Positions 30,461 to 42,479 of a stretch of DNA of 64,000 nt are shown here, in pieces. The notes below the pieces were generated by a model. That model worked only from the letters and a program-made list of their open reading frames with translations, had not been told where the DNA came from and made no database searches. A program made the position numbers and the translations under genes. The DNA comes from Trichobilharzia szidati (taxonomy: Eukaryota; Platyhelminthes; Trematoda; Strigeidida; Schistosomatidae), in NCBI GenBank assembly GCA_944472155.2, contig OX235272.1, positions 728,354-792,353 on the forward strand, in the 5' to 3' direction. Each line of letters opens with the position of its first letter. Position 1 is the first letter of the stretch.

Positions 30461-30776
30461 GGTTTTTTCACGTTTACGTGAAATACGTCGTCTACAAACG
30501 CAAGTTTGTACTGACACTAGAGGGGAATCAGGACAACAAGTATATCTTTTAAAATACGAGATATTCTGTGATCAGAAGTGTTAAACAATGAGGATTGCTA
30601 AACTAGCTATGGGTTGTGTCTTACCGTAGCATGACAGCGTGATGAATGGTGAATAGGCTTAACCGCATACCTTCAGCCCAATAAGTCGTCCTAATCAGTA
30701 AATGTAAGCATTCAGTATGTTGAGTTAGGAAACCTATAGACTAATAATTTTAAACAGTTATGTACGGCTGTAACGA
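30461..30776 (-). repeat. Decayed gypsy LTR fragment
   Basis: It aligns by eye with the minus-strand LTR at 19614-19971: the order of blocks near GACAGCGTGATG, CCGCATACCTTCAGCCCAATAAG, GTAAGCATTCAGTATGTTGAG and ACTAATAATTTTAAACAGTTATGTACGGCTGTA corresponds to the LTR start region. Many substitutions and gaps show it is old. Confidence 0.55.
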
Positions 30777-30990
30777 CAGAAGGCAAGAGTCAGGCAACAG
30801 ATCATTTATTAAGGAAATCAACGCATATTTATATATTTTCACGTACATTACTATGGATATTTAAGCAAACAAACACAGTCTTCCGATTGGTTGTTTTCAC
30901 GTAAAGTTAATCTTTCATCTATTTGTGACTGTTTCTTGAATGTCAAATCCTCTATATGTTAACTGCATCCGCCTACGCAAAGTCTGCTGT
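30773..30990 (+). repeat. Second LTR fragment, opposite orientation
   Basis: It begins TGTAACGACAGAAGGCAAG and matches 13847-14045 (GGCAACAGATCA, TTCACGTACATTA, CTTCCGATTGGTTGTTT). It abuts the preceding minus-strand LTR fragment head to head. It belongs to a different LTR group from the TGTAGC type. Confidence 0.45.
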
Positions 30991-31009
30991 GGTCGGTTTT
31001 GAATCAATC

Positions 31010-31420
31010 TTTGTTCACATTTTCTCACGACAAATCTTGGGAACGTAAATATTGACGTAAATTACTGTCTACCAATTTGGCTAGTAGACAGCTCTCACCA
31101 CATGGCTACAGCCCACTTCCGCCTTAGTGGGGTCATGGTGGTGGCACCACCAATAAATCTCTTCCTGTGGGCGTGATGACAGTGAGTTGCTCACTGGTCG
31201 TACACGTATGGCAATTTTATTCTTTAACGTTCGTTTGCTTCTCCAGAGCCCATCGCATCTATAGAAGAAAACATGAATGCTGGGAACTTTGTTGGAAAAG
31301 AATTACTGAAAACAATGGTTGGTTTGGGACATACAATGCGATAAAATGTGAAAAGAGAGGACATTGAGAAAAACATTAATTTATTTTCTAAAGCACTTGA
31401 CATGGTACATGTAAAGTCAT
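31010..31420 (-). mobile_element. Decayed gypsy 3' region
   Basis: From ATGGCTACAGCCCACTTCCG (compare CCGCTACAGCTCACTCCC at 19964 onward) through GAAGAAAACATGAATGCTGGG (compare GGAAAAGAAAACAAGAATGC at about 20192-20211) this stretch follows the order of the LTR-PPT-noncoding region of the gypsy at 19614-20469. It is heavily mutated and carries no pol sequence. Confidence 0.5.
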
Positions 31421-31754
31421 AAAAAATACATTTAACCTATGATGCAGGATAGTGTAAACTAATCCACGTGTATGTAAGGAAGTTCTATAAGAATAAAAGA
31501 TTACTTCTAAGAAAATTGACGTCTTTTCATCCTACAGACTAAATGACTGAGTTTCAACATAGAACTTAACAATGATTTGCACCATTTGAAGTTACCACAC
31601 TCCATGTAGCAGTCAAAGGCAGAAAAATAAAGAGGAAAAATGAGGTCCTAAAGAACTACAATAAACAGGAAATTGAGGGGAAAGAATAGTAACATGGAAG
31701 AACACTGGTGTTTGATGAATATGGGCTGGGGATACTTGTGACAAAATGAGAATT

Positions 31755-31835
31755 AGTGTCGCGTGACCACAGCCCAGATGACAACTGCCTGAGGCTAGTC
31801 ACCCAAGGCCTGTTTGCGTTCACCTTACTGTGTAA
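31755..31835 (-). repeat. RTE 5'-region remnant
   Basis: GTCGCGTGACCACAGCCCAG and ACAACTGCCTGAGGCTAGTC, read on the minus strand, match the RTE 5' region (compare GACCGGCCTCAAGCAG and GCGGTCACGCGACAC at 49010-49064). Only about 80 bp can be placed. Confidence 0.45.
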
Positions 31836-32134
31836 GATAAGTGTAAAGATGCTTTAGGAACTTCAGAACGTTCTGTCGCCGTCACGGTGCTGGTTACCTC
31901 TTTGTGTACTGGCGGGTATCTTGTCAGTTTTAAACAAACGATACTATCACGGTCTTCGTAACTCTTCTTGCCTGAAGTGAAGTTTGGATAGACTATGGTT
32001 TCCTTACCCAGCAACAAACTTTGAATGAAGTAGGTAGTTCCTTTGATAGACACTGTGGTGGTACCACCTATCATTCAACGTTGGCAGACATCTACGAGTA
32101 GGTCAAAATAGCAAGGCTGACTCGTGAAGTGATA

Positions 32135-32475
32135 TTAATGTTTACGCAAATTACGATGTTTACGAATGCAAGTTCTTATCCTCCAACTCCTGTAGTATTT
32201 GTTCTGCCCTGACCAAAGACGAATCAGAACGTCAAATCGATCGTATAAAATACGAGATGTACTCGGGTATTAGAATAGTAGTAGGTGATTGCTGCGCTAG
32301 CTGAGGACTGTGTAAAAACGAACGTAACACGACAGTATGCCAAGTAGCGTGGATGCTTGCTTGACTGTTAACTTTCGGCTCAACAAGTCGATGCAAACAG
32401 TGAAGGTCAACATCCAGTTTTGAGTAAGGAATGCTCTAGACTAATTTTGAGAAATTATTTACTGCTGCAGTCTGA
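32135..32475 (-). repeat. Decayed gypsy LTR fragment
   Basis: Blocks TAACACGACAGTATGCCAAG, GGATGCTTGCTTGACTG, CAACAAGTCGATGCAAACAG and AAATTATTTACTGCTGCAG follow the minus-strand LTR at 19614-19971 in order. Similarity is partial. No internal gypsy sequence is attached that I can recognise. Confidence 0.55.
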
Positions 32476-33299
32476 CAACCAAGGATGCATCATATAGCTT
32501 TACAATAAAAGATATACAGAAATAAACTGTGCCGAACAATATGAATAAGTTTAGTGAATTAGTAGAAAGTAACTGAAACATGGTCAGCATAAAGTGTCTA
32601 TCGTCTCAATATTTATTATCCGATTACATTTCTTATGCGAAATTCCCGTTTGTTTTTCTCATTATTAAGTTTATGGATTCCTATTTTTAATCTTTTTGTC
32701 TGTTATAATAATAATAATAATTAATAATGGGACTTTCTCATCCTTTTACCAAATAAACACAAATGTACAGCCTAGTTGATGTCTTCATCAAGAAGAAGAA
32801 GGGTTTCTTCGCTTCAGTCGATGTAGTAGGTATGCTCCGGAAAATGAATGAAAACGTAAAAGCACGAAACCTCAACTAAAATATATGAAGAATACAAAAG
32901 GGCTCACAAATAATTACGCTCACAGCATGTTAGAAAATGTAATTAAGGTTTAACGAGATTAATCTATTTCAGGCACAGACAACAAGTGACACAAGATGCC
33001 AAATTTGATTTCAGACATAGGGAAAGAAGGAGAAATCCTTCTTTTGGTGAACAGACAAGGAAGGAGGGGAGACAGCATAATACTCATCTAGTTCAATAAG
33101 AAATCACGTATAATATGGGCAACAAACATCAGAGGCTATCACCAGAAGTTTTGTATATTTTCCAAGCTAATAAGCACTAAGACAAGGTGAGAAAGTTGAC
33201 ATCAAACACCAGGAAGTTGAATAGATCCTCAGTTTGATGAATAGGCAAGGAAAGATGATGGACAGCATAATACGCATCAAACTAAATTCAAACCCAAGC
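32476..33299. other. Unassigned AT-rich DNA
   Basis: No coding motif or recognised repeat. It contains two similar phrases (AGGAGAAATCCTTC...GGTGAACAGACAAGGAAGGAGGGG at about 33030 and GATGAATAGGCAAGGAAAGATG at 33236) that may be an internal duplication of about 200 bp. Confidence 0.35.
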
Positions 33300-33811
33300 A
33301 GAATTCTGCGAATTTAGATTTGGGAATGGCTCTCAAATCCTAATCTTAACCGCCTAACCCAAATGGAATCTCTAACCTTAGCCCCGGTCAAACTCCAAAT
33401 CAACATATCCAAAATAATACACCTAGGCGGCACCACTCAGGAAGGTGCTGAGGATATATGTGAGGTGTTTAGCACGCACTTTGCCAAACTATACACTCTA
33501 GAAAATGACCAGGATATTGATTTCCCTCGTAAAACAGAAAAGTGTTTAAGCGATGTAGTCTTCAACGCCCAATAAATCGATAAAGCTATCGCAACTCTTA
33601 AGCTTACTAATACCCTCGGCCCAGATGGAATGTCTTCCATCCTCTTAGAAAATGGTAGAAATGACATGAACCTAGTCTCCTCAAGATATTTACAACTTCG
33701 CTAAAGGGTGGAACATATCCAATTAGCTGGAAGAAATCTTACGTTGTACCCATTCACAAAACTGGACCTACAGCAGACATAGATAACTACCGCCCCATCA
33801 ACATCACCTCC
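33300..33811 (+). pseudogene. CR1-like linker and RT start, broken
   Basis: It encodes the region just before and at the start of the RT: EDICEVFSTHFAKLY, a stop after FNAQ near 33573, then IDKAIATLKLT and LGPDGMSSILLENG in the same frame, a shift near 33680, and TSVVSRVMEK leading into the open frame at 33812. The upstream endonuclease is absent. It is the degraded leading part of the RT that follows. Confidence 0.75.
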
Positions 33812-35095
33812 GTGGTTTCACGTGTGATGGAAAAGATTGCAAAGAAGCAAATTCTTCAGTTTTTGCTTTCGAATGACCTAATATCCCCTTTCCAATACGG
33901 TTTCTTAACTAGAAGGTCGTGCATCACTTGCCAGTTAGATTATTTCGACCACATAACTGAATGTGTAGACAAAGGTCGTTCGGCAGCAACACTATTTCTA
34001 GATGTTAGGAAAGCTTTTGATAAGGTCCCACATAAGAGACTCATATTGAAACTCCTATTTTATGGAATAAGTGGAAGGCTATTCGAGTGGATAACTTCCT
34101 TTCTAACAGGAAGAGAACAGTTGGTTCAAATCAACCATCACTTATCTACATCCAAACCAATAACCAGCGGCGTGATACAAGGTAGCGTTCTTGGTCCTAC
34201 CCTATTCATTGTATTCATAAATGATATTGTCTCTGTGATCAAGTATGGCAAGCCGTACCTCTTTGCAGATGACCTCAAAGTTGTAGATGATTTTGACTAT
34301 AATGATATAAACATTGCTAGTAAAATCCAACAAGACCTGAATAGTCTATGTAACTGGAATGAAAAGTGGCAGTTAATATTCAATCCAGCTAAGTCTGGGA
34401 TAACATACTTCGGACGTTGGAAACCTAGCATGTGTCTATACATATACGGTGACCTTGTTTCAAACACGAACACCATCACAGATCTCGGTGTAACATACTC
34501 AAATCTCACCTTTACTGAACATGCAAATAAGGTGGCATCTGACTGCAAACGTCTAACCGGCTTTGTGCTACGCGACTTTTACACTCCAGAAGCTAGATTG
34601 GCTATATATAAGATATGTATTCGCCCCAAACTTGCATACTGTGCCCACTTATACAGTAGCTTTAAATCAGCAAACAGAAAAAAAGTTAAAAGTGTCCAAA
34701 GATTCCTGACGAAACGCATATTAGGCTATGATCAGCAAATAGAATACCTTGACAGGTGTATTCGACTGGACTTAGAACCCTTATGGTTAAGGAGAGTGAA
34801 GTGCAACTTATTTCTCTTCTTCAAAGTTATAAGAAAGCACTGTAACAGCAACTCATCCATAACGTGGGCTAATCTTAAATCGTATGAACTACGCAACCAT
34901 GACTACCTTCTCAAGGTTAACACCCATAAACTCACCACTAGAGCTAACTTTTTCACTATTAAATATTGCAAACTTTGGAATCAGCTACTCTCTGAGATTA
35001 GATCCTGTGAAAGGCCTGACAGTTTTAAAAGGAGCCTAGAAAAACATATTAATTTGTCCACCCTAGCCCGTCTAGAAGATCACAACTGCTGGTAG
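33812..35095 (+). CDS. CR1-like reverse transcriptase, partial but open (427 codons)
   Basis: The frame shows YGFLTRRSCITCQLDYF, LDVRKAFDKVPHKRL, SGVIQGSVLGPTLF, the catalytic FADDLKVV (near residue 150) and the C-terminal region with WLRRVKCNLFLFFKV and CKLWNQLLSEIR. The domain order matches the copies at 1486-3025 and 4290-5597 but the sequence is well diverged, so this is a third CR1-like subfamily. The ATG is simply the first in the open stretch; frame breaks lie just upstream. It is 5'-truncated and has no endonuclease. Confidence 0.85.
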   Translation: MVSRVMEKIAKKQILQFLLSNDLISPFQYGFLTRRSCITCQLDYFDHITECVDKGRSAATLFLDVRKAFDKVPHKRLILKLLFYGISGRLFEWITSFLTGREQLVQINHHLSTSKPITSGVIQGSVLGPTLFIVFINDIVSVIKYGKPYLFADDLKVVDDFDYNDINIASKIQQDLNSLCNWNEKWQLIFNPAKSGITYFGRWKPSMCLYIYGDLVSNTNTITDLGVTYSNLTFTEHANKVASDCKRLTGFVLRDFYTPEARLAIYKICIRPKLAYCAHLYSSFKSANRKKVKSVQRFLTKRILGYDQQIEYLDRCIRLDLEPLWLRRVKCNLFLFFKVIRKHCNSNSSITWANLKSYELRNHDYLLKVNTHKLTTRANFFTIKYCKLWNQLLSEIRSCERPDSFKRSLEKHINLSTLARLEDHNCW

Positions 35096-35864
35096 AGTGG
35101 GGAGACAATGACATTTCAATATTTAACTACGGAAAGCACACTAGTCCCAATACTAATATAATAATACTTAGTAATTATGCATAGTCAATTCTTGACATTT
35201 GATTGTCATTGCAATACTTAAAATGATTAAAATATTTATGCAGCAAATGTTCTCTTGCTTTACCATGCTTGTTTCGCTTATGGCACTCAATTATTGAGCT
35301 TAATGTATTCTTTGATAATACGAATTATAATATAGATTACACTCTTATCGTATATAGTTTGGTTTACTTTACGACTCCCTGTAAGACTAACTACGCTTCT
35401 TCAGTATACACACACTGCTGTATTGTTAACCAAATGTTAAAATTCTGTTGGTTCTGTGTTAATATCGTTCTATAATATGTGTAGACAGGTTACTTTGCAA
35501 TGTCAAATGTTTACTATATAAAAGACTGTCATGATAATTTAGTACAATATGTCCTGCCAACCGACCTTACCTTCAGTTCATACTACCTACATTGAACTCT
35601 AACTATAGTGTTCTGATGAATCTTGCTCCACTATTCACAAAACCTATTCTTTTTACTCTTTAAGGGTTTAACATCTTATAAACTAATCTGTTCATTAGGA
35701 CGCATGCACACATATATAATATGTTCATAAATCTGTACGTGGAGATCTATTGGAAGCACTCACTAAGAAAGCTAGGCAAATGGAATGTGAGGTACGAACG
35801 TGTCTGGAATCAAGCAATATATCTGCTGTAGCCATAACAATCAGATCCTAACATCATAAAAGGA
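35096..35864. other. Probable 3' UTR and unassigned DNA
   Basis: AT-rich, no coding motif. The first few hundred bases may be the 3' UTR of the CR1-like copy. The family's terminal signature is not seen here. Confidence 0.35.
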
Positions 35865-35990
35865 GGGAGGGTGGCGCATGCTGATTAGTAGATATGGTGG
35901 TGGACACTAAGGTGAATCGCCCCATTCTGCAGGAACAGCAATATGCAATTTGATGGCTCGAGATTTTTATGAGGGCTTGGATCTTTATCT
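35865..35990 (+). repeat. Dispersed short repeat, copy 2
   Basis: It begins GGGAGGGTGGCGCATGCTG and parallels 326-445 through ATATGGTGGTGG, a CCCCATTCTGCAGG-like block and a GATGGCTCGAG block. The copies are diverged, so this is an old repeat family, perhaps a SINE. Confidence 0.45.
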
Positions 35991-36765
35991 TGAAAAAGAC
36001 AATAATGATCGCCTAGACAGATCATGCTTCTACCTTTAAACATATACCATTTGGTCAGCCTATTGTTGAGATGCGACCGCGTGGGCTCTGCACAGATTTA
36101 TGGGGCATCTTATAAATTAACATGCTTTCCTTTGTCGTATCTTCGAATATCACTTAACAATGTCTCATCTCATTCATTTTCTAATAACGTCTTCACTTGC
36201 TCATTATATTCCACTAAACCTAACATTTTACAGCTCTATGAATTTGATTCGACTTATTTTATTCCTATTCTCTATAGGGTTCGGTTGTGCACCAAATACA
36301 CAAAATGGTATGAAATTAAAACAACCGGCTTGTGGATAATTGTATTAAACCAAAAGTGAATATCATAATAGTAAGACCTATGTAGGTAGCATTATACATT
36401 GCAAATGAACTTTGTCAGCCTAGGAATTATAGTCTCCCATTGTATTTCTTTTATGAATGCATATATTAATGATACATTGCCCTTACCTATTTCATTACAC
36501 TTTAATGATTCACCTTAGCACCTTTACTTTTCTAAAACAGCTAACTATCCCTTGTAAACGTTGGCTATCGTATGCCTACAATTACGGGTTGAAAACAAAA
36601 CGAAGTTGATTTTCCTGCGCAACCTGGAGGACTACTGTTCAATTCAATAATGATCCGACCTGGATCAGACAATGAGTGTATTTATACATATATCAAATAT
36701 TAAACTGTTCAAACATTATTAACTTGTAGACCATCTACTATTTGACATTATATCATATTTGATCG
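35991..36765. other. Unassigned AT-rich DNA
   Basis: A 111-codon plus-strand frame (36024-36359) has no recognisable motif, and I see no splice-bounded exon. Nothing else can be named. Confidence 0.4.
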
Positions 36766-36850
36766 TGCCTGTAAAAATGGCATGCATTTTCATGTAAATT
36801 TATGTTTATATGAAAATATAAATTATTATTACTATTATTAATATTATTAT
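36766..36850 (+). repeat. CR1-like 3' tail with (ATT)n
   Basis: TGCCTGTAAAAATGGCATGC, TTTTCATGTAAATTTATG and an AAATTATTATTACTATTATT run are nearly identical to 12181-12255. The body of the copy cannot be traced upstream; it may be the end of the element at 33300-35095 or a separate truncated insertion. Confidence 0.6.
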
Positions 36851-37029
36851 TAATAGTAGATCCGTCAAATTATCAGAAATTTCTAGAAGCACAATTTACA
36901 CTGCATTCATGTTCACTGAGGAGATTCTATATCCAAGGATTCTCTTTTTAATCCTTGTCTGTATGTATTTATGCAACGTAAAAATCAGAGAGGCCATGAA
37001 CTGAAGACAGTAGAAAGATATTCATAGCT

Positions 37030-37480
37030 GTTGTGGACTGAATCAAGAAAGAGACAGTGAGGAGCGAGAGGACAAGCATACTTTGGGTCGACAAGAACAC
37101 TCTAGAAGATTTGGACTTCACGATTGATTCATGTGTGGTGTCACATAAATTTGAAGACCTACAGGCGAAAACCACCAAGTTGGTAGGAAAGACAGTAAAG
37201 ACAAGACTTCAAGTGAACATAGAGAAGATGGAGGTGATGATGATGATGATGATGATGATGATAACTAACCAGGTACTATCAACTGGATAAATCTAAGAGA
37301 AGTAACTCCTTTCACTTATCTGGGCAGCATCGTTCCAACTACAGGCGGAATAGATGTGGACGTCTAAGGTACTGTTGGAAAAGAAAGAGAGACCTTCATT
37401 AATCTAAAATCATTTTGGAAATCTACCCCACTAAGCATAAACAACAAGATTCAGATTTTCAAGACTTGTCAACCACTTGT
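37030..37480 (+). pseudogene. Old RTE RT-region remnant
   Basis: It follows 51296-51720 in order: ACTCTAGAAGATTTGGACTTC (compare AACTTGGAAGATCTGGACTTC), ACTTCAAGTGAACATAGAGAAG, TATCTGGGCAGCATCGTTCC and CAACAAGATTCAGATTTTCAAG. The FADD catalytic codons are lost (FTID). A GATGAT run interrupts it at 37230-37262. Multiple frameshifts; an old copy. Confidence 0.65.
37230..37262 (+). repeat. (GAT)n microsatellite
   Basis: About ten ATG/GAT units in a row inside the RTE remnant, at the place where intact copies read AAAACAAAGGTAGGTAATGAAG. It probably expanded from a GAGGTGATGA seed. Confidence 0.8.
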
Positions 37481-37514
37481 TGGTGGTTCGGCCGTGGAAC
37501 TCTTGCCAACAAAT

Positions 37515-37690
37515 CAAATCTGAACTATGTTTCATTGGTGATATCATAAGAAACTGATATCAGCCAGAGAAATATTAAAATCCGTATAGGACTAGGAAGC
37601 TATTTCGTCTTAGTTTAGGACATTTCAGAAATGCGCACCGGTGACTGACAGTGCCAAGCACAGGACATTCAAATTTTATGTCCAATCCGT
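37515..37690 (-). repeat. Decayed hammerhead-SINE copy
   Basis: Blocks CATTGGTGATATCATAAG, ACTGATATCAGCCAGAGAAA, AGCTATTTCGTCTTAGTTTAGG and GCGCACCGGTGACTG parallel 47090-47200. On the minus strand TCCTAAACTAAGACGAAATAGC matches the stem II and GAAA part of the hammerhead in the better copy, but the core is degraded. No functional ribozyme is expected. Confidence 0.6.
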
Positions 37691-39040
37691 TAATATTCCA
37701 GCTATGGAAATTTCATCATCCATGAATTTTAACTTCCGTCACTTCGGGATTTATTGTCACTGTTGGTTCATTACATGACCCACCTAAATTTAATTTCTAC
37801 CCAGGAAAATGCATTCACTTTCATTCAATTCCCATCATTTTCATCATCCAATTCGCGTTATCTTTCAACCTACTGCTGCACAGTTCCTGAAAGAAATGAC
37901 GACAAAATGTTGCACCGGATTGGCATTTTGTTTCAAATGGAATAGCATTTCGTCGTATGCCACACTGTTGATTACAGTTTTACTTGGTGATTCAGTATGA
38001 AGTGTAAATATTGTGTGACAAATTCCATTGGGAATGTTGTACTTTATGGAGGTGGAATATTGTGAAGTATTAGAGCATGCTTCAAATGGAGTTATATCGC
38101 TCCATATGATATATTATCAATTCTTATATTACTTCAATGTTCTTTACAGGGAGTAAATAACTTGCTACGACACACTCTAAAAATTCTGTATCGTGTGTAA
38201 ACGCATTTTCCAGAATAAGTCTGATATTCTAATTATTATAACTAATAATTCCATCGCTGGTTAAGTGAACTTCTTTTGTGTCGTCATTCCCATCGCCTGA
38301 TTCAACTGCGGTTACTAGTCTACAATATGTTCACATTGTGATTATAAGTCCACTTCTAATTGTAATTGTTTATTGAAAGATACAACTGTATTTTAGTTAT
38401 TGTAATCTCATTCAGCATTACCGCCTTGAAATGACAGACAGAGTAAATTGCACACTTCAGCTTATATTACTGGTGAATTGACAAAAGTAGACGGAATATT
38501 TTTAACAAAACAATAAACTAGTTCACATTCCTCAACCTCATCGCCTTTATAATAGGATGGATTCACTCCACTATGAAACCAAAAGGGTTTTGTCCACTTT
38601 ATAAAGTAACAGGGATTATGTGGAAGCTGACTTGTATGTGTCATGAATTGTTAGGTGGGACAGGTGAAGTCGTCAGAATATTTGAAAATCTCCGAAATTA
38701 CTCAACAAAAGGCACAGGTATGCAATCATTCTGTTGTATTGATTCAACATCCACCCATTAATCGCTAGCATATCCAATCATGAGATTTTAAGTTATGATC
38801 CTCTGCGGATTAAATCATGTAATAATGTTTCGGACATAAATTATTCTTCATAAATCTGTCAAATTTTATTTTCTTTATGATTTTTATGACAGATTATGTG
38901 GAAAAAGTCTTCTCTGTTTAAACAACCGATCATCGGTTCATTCATCTTAATAATAAACAGGTTCGAAAATACTCAGAGAATGAGTTACTAACAATTAGAG
39001 CTTTGTATTCAGGATCCTAGAGAGAGAAATTGGATGAATA
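37691..39040. other. Unassigned AT-rich DNA
   Basis: Overlapping 60-codon frames occur (37754-38000, 38573-38761) but none has a recognised domain or clear exon borders. I see no element ends. Confidence 0.4.
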
Positions 39041-39995
39041 CTACTACTAATAATAATAATAACGATAATAATAATAATAGTGGTTTGCTTTATTCCAAAT
39101 CAGTGCTTATGATACAGTGTGGAATTCTCAGCATTTGGTAAGATGTCGCATCTAATCTACTCGACAACAGCAAAAACAAACAAAATATTATTACAGGGTA
39201 TACGTGACGAGGATTGTTAATGGCAGCTTTTTCGTTCTAGCGGGGACAATAGTGTTGAACATGTATAAAAAGTTTAAAATGATGATAATAATTTCAATAA
39301 TCAATACTATAATATATTTGAAATAGTCTCACCATAAATTACAAATAGGAGAAAGATAAGAGAGTCAACTGTCTTGCTGATTACACAGTCAGTTACACGT
39401 TTCACTCCTAACGCTTTTACACATAACGCCTGTCGAATAAGGCATCATTTAGTTTCGTACTTGGTTGTGCGAGCACATAATCCTTTAAAACGACATCTAG
39501 TTCAAGCTGATGAGGTGCATGGGTAGAGTTGTGAATAGAAAGGGAGTTGAGAGTCAAACATTGTGAGAGATCAAGTATATATCGACTACTATAGTACCGA
39601 GCTGACTAGGTTGCACGCCATTTGCCCTACTAACAACCTTTAATACCCTTCGAAATATGGCATAGTCATTTTGAGTAACCCAGGAAAGATTAGGCGAGAA
39701 CAATGAGAAATAGTAGGTAAATTGTAAGAGCTAACAAATCGTAAATGTAGAGGTTAGGGGAAACCTGAATTTCCTGACTTCTTAATGTAGAGAGTTAGAC
39801 GGGATATTTTCTTAGAAATCAATAAGATATAGGATGACGAGGAAAATTCAACGAATAGAACTATACCAAGCAATTTACATTCCGTTTCAGTGCCCACTAT
39901 GCTATAAGCATTTTGTGGACTAACCGGTTCGTTTAAATCACTTCTGTGCCTGAATGTGAATTTGGTTCTCTGTTATCTAGACGCATTGAACTTGC
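39041..39995 (-). mobile_element. Decayed non-LTR element, RT end and 3' tail
   Basis: At 39785-39990 the minus strand is homologous to 44270-44470, the RT thumb region of the element at 44208-46641 (compare ATATTTTCTTAGAAATC and GTTTCAGTGCC). Downstream on the minus strand the copy ends at 39120-39041 with TTGGAATAAAGCAAACC and an (ATT)n run; the same tail is seen at 53840-53890. The sequence between is non-coding. It suggests that this tail belongs to the 44208-46641 family. Confidence 0.55.
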
Positions 39996-40063
39996 ATCCA
40001 CTAGCAAGCTTGGCAACACAGAAAAGGCTGGTTAGAACCTGATGAAGCCTAAAATTACTGGCC

Positions 40064-42440
40064 GTGAAAAGGAACACAAGCAGCCAAAAGCCAAACCTAA
40101 GTCTGAGGTCAGTCGGTCTAATTCTCTTATCCTTTTTTAATGTACCTGTGAGCGAGGATAGCTTGCTTGAACAACGAGCCCTGTTTGATCAGGAACAGTG
40201 GTCCAATTTGTGCAATAAATTAGGTCTGAACATTAGTTCAGCGAAATTGTGCAGGCTGAACAGGGGTGTCCACACGCCTCAGGGTAAGCCACCATTATTA
40301 AGGGTTACACTGGACTCTGCCGAAGAGGCCGAAAGGATACTATTACTGGCTCAGGTATTAGCCATCGACAGAAGTTCGAACATAGGGGTGAGACAAGACA
40401 GACCATGGGCTATCAGACAAATGTTGAGGGAGTCACCGGAACTGATGCCTTTTACCTCTGTGATGGTACACGGTGTTCCGGGGCTGGAAACGGGCACTGC
40501 TTGTGAAAAGCACATGCATGACGTACAGCAATGGAGATGCTGTCATCTCAGATGGCCCTTGGAGCTTCTGGAGCCATCTCCATTTCCCGACTACCTCGCT
40601 TTACTCATCTCACGCTGATTAGTTCTCCAAGGCTGTTAAGTATCACATTCAACTCCCACGAGCAGTTGGCCATATTACTTCAACGGTGGTACGAGACCAA
40701 GTGGAAAATTGAAGGACAAATCCGATGCTGCGAAAGCAGACCTCGAACCATGAGGAGTCAGCAAACTGAGGCCTTAATATGTCCCCAAGCCTCAGTGACT
40801 CTAGAGCAATGCTGTAATTAGAATGACAGTCTGTGTCAGAATCGGCCAACTAGTCCCAACATCAAGTCCCCCACCAGCAGACAACTTAACGTCAACTACC
40901 CCACGATACTCTGAGTTTGTGAGACTCAGTGTCAGCTACCTTTATAGCAATGTGAGAGGACTGAGAGGAAAGGTAGGCGAACTCAGAAATCCCCAGTCTC
41001 ATTCTTACTGAAACCTGGCTAACCCCCACTATCTCCGACAACGAAATCAGTATAGATGATAGGGTTCTGGTCAGAAGAGACAGGGATAACAAGGAAAGGG
41101 GCAGTTGCCATATACTTTGACAGGCAACGTAAATGTGTACGCGCAACGGGCCTAATTGAACTCCCAGCCTCCATATAGTGTCATTTCACAGTAGGCCACA
41201 CCAAGCATTTGCTGGGTGGCATCTAACGATCGCCCACCTGTGGGGCAGAGCACAACCAGCTTCTGTTCAGCACCATCACAGGGATAAGGAAATTGGGCTA
41301 TGACCAAATCATCATAGCTGGAGATTTCAATGCCCCATCACTGATCCATGGCTCGGGGTATGCTAAGGGAAAATTCGGCCAAAATTTACTGCAAACTAGT
41401 CGAAATACAGGAGTGACTGAGAATGTTGGAGACCACACTAGGTGGGGCCCTAGTGGAAAGTCATCGAAACTAGACTACATTCTAACTAGTGACCAACTAC
41501 TCGTCAAAAATTTCCAGATCATGACTCCTCTAGGAAGTAGTAACCATGCAGTCATAGGTTTTGATCTTGTTCTCTGGGAGCACTTGCAGTGGGACGTTAC
41601 ACGACCATGTCTGTGTTAGAGCAAGGCGGACTATGCTGAAATGCGGAGGCTTTCGTCCGATGCAGATTGGCCCTTAGCATGGAATGAATTATCTGTGGAT
41701 GAACACTGGGAAGTCAGAGAAGAGATTATCCATGCAACAATCTCAGATACCAACCCTTCAGTCACAACACAGCCCAAAAGAAAGTCATCATGGCTGAAGA
41801 GAGGCACGCAACGTATTTCGGAAGCAAAGCGGAAGGCTTGGTTTATGTGGCGCGTATCCAAGAGTTAGACCGACCACGACGCATACCTGGAACTCAGGAA
41901 CCTGTGCAATGTAAGAGTCAGGAGTGACAGGAGGTCACTCCAGGCTAACCTCGCTGAAAACTCCTAACAAACCCCAAAAACTTGTATCCATTCATGTTGG
42001 AAAGAAAACTAACCAACCATGGGACATGCGCCTTAGTAGGCCCAAATGGTCAATATCTAACTAGTCTGGAGATGGCTGAAACAATCAGTTTAGCCTTCGC
42101 CAAACAGTTAAACAGCAAAGTCAGTATTACCGGTACGGACTAAAATGGTGGCACTACTATTTCACTGGAGGAAGACCTAATTGCTACTCCCCAAATAAAC
42201 CCCGCAATGGTACTAAGAGAGCTACAGCGACTCACACCTGAGAAGTCCTCAGGTTGTGACGACATCAGGCCATCTGTTCTGAGACAGTGCGCCGAAGTTC
42301 TCTGTAGGCCCTTATGCGACTTGTTCCAACACTCCATGGAATCAGGAAAACTGACAAGGGAGTGGAAAAGAGCCATCCTTTCTCCGATCTTCAAGGGTGG
42401 GGATAGGCAAAATGCCACTAGTTATAGACCAGTAGCTCTA
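40064..42440 (+). pseudogene. Non-LTR retrotransposon: N-terminal region, endonuclease, RT start; decayed
   Basis: In order: an N-terminal domain (40064-40560; LRVTLDSAEEAERILLLAQV, VRQDRPWAIRQML), then an endonuclease start (40920-41030; LSVSYLYSNVRGLRGK and LTETWL in shifted frame), an endonuclease middle and end (41293-41580; IIIAGDFNAPSL, LDYILTSDQL, GSSNHAVIGFD) and an RT start (42207-42440; PEKSSGCDDIRPSVLRQCAE, FKGGDRQNATSYRPVALLP). Several frameshifts and stops separate them. This is a further lineage, distinct from the CR1-like copies elsewhere. The RT palm is missing; the copy is cut by a PLE fragment on the other strand. Confidence 0.8.
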
Positions 42441-42479
42441 CTCCCAGTGGAAGCAGAGTACTTATATTTAAAGAGTTTT

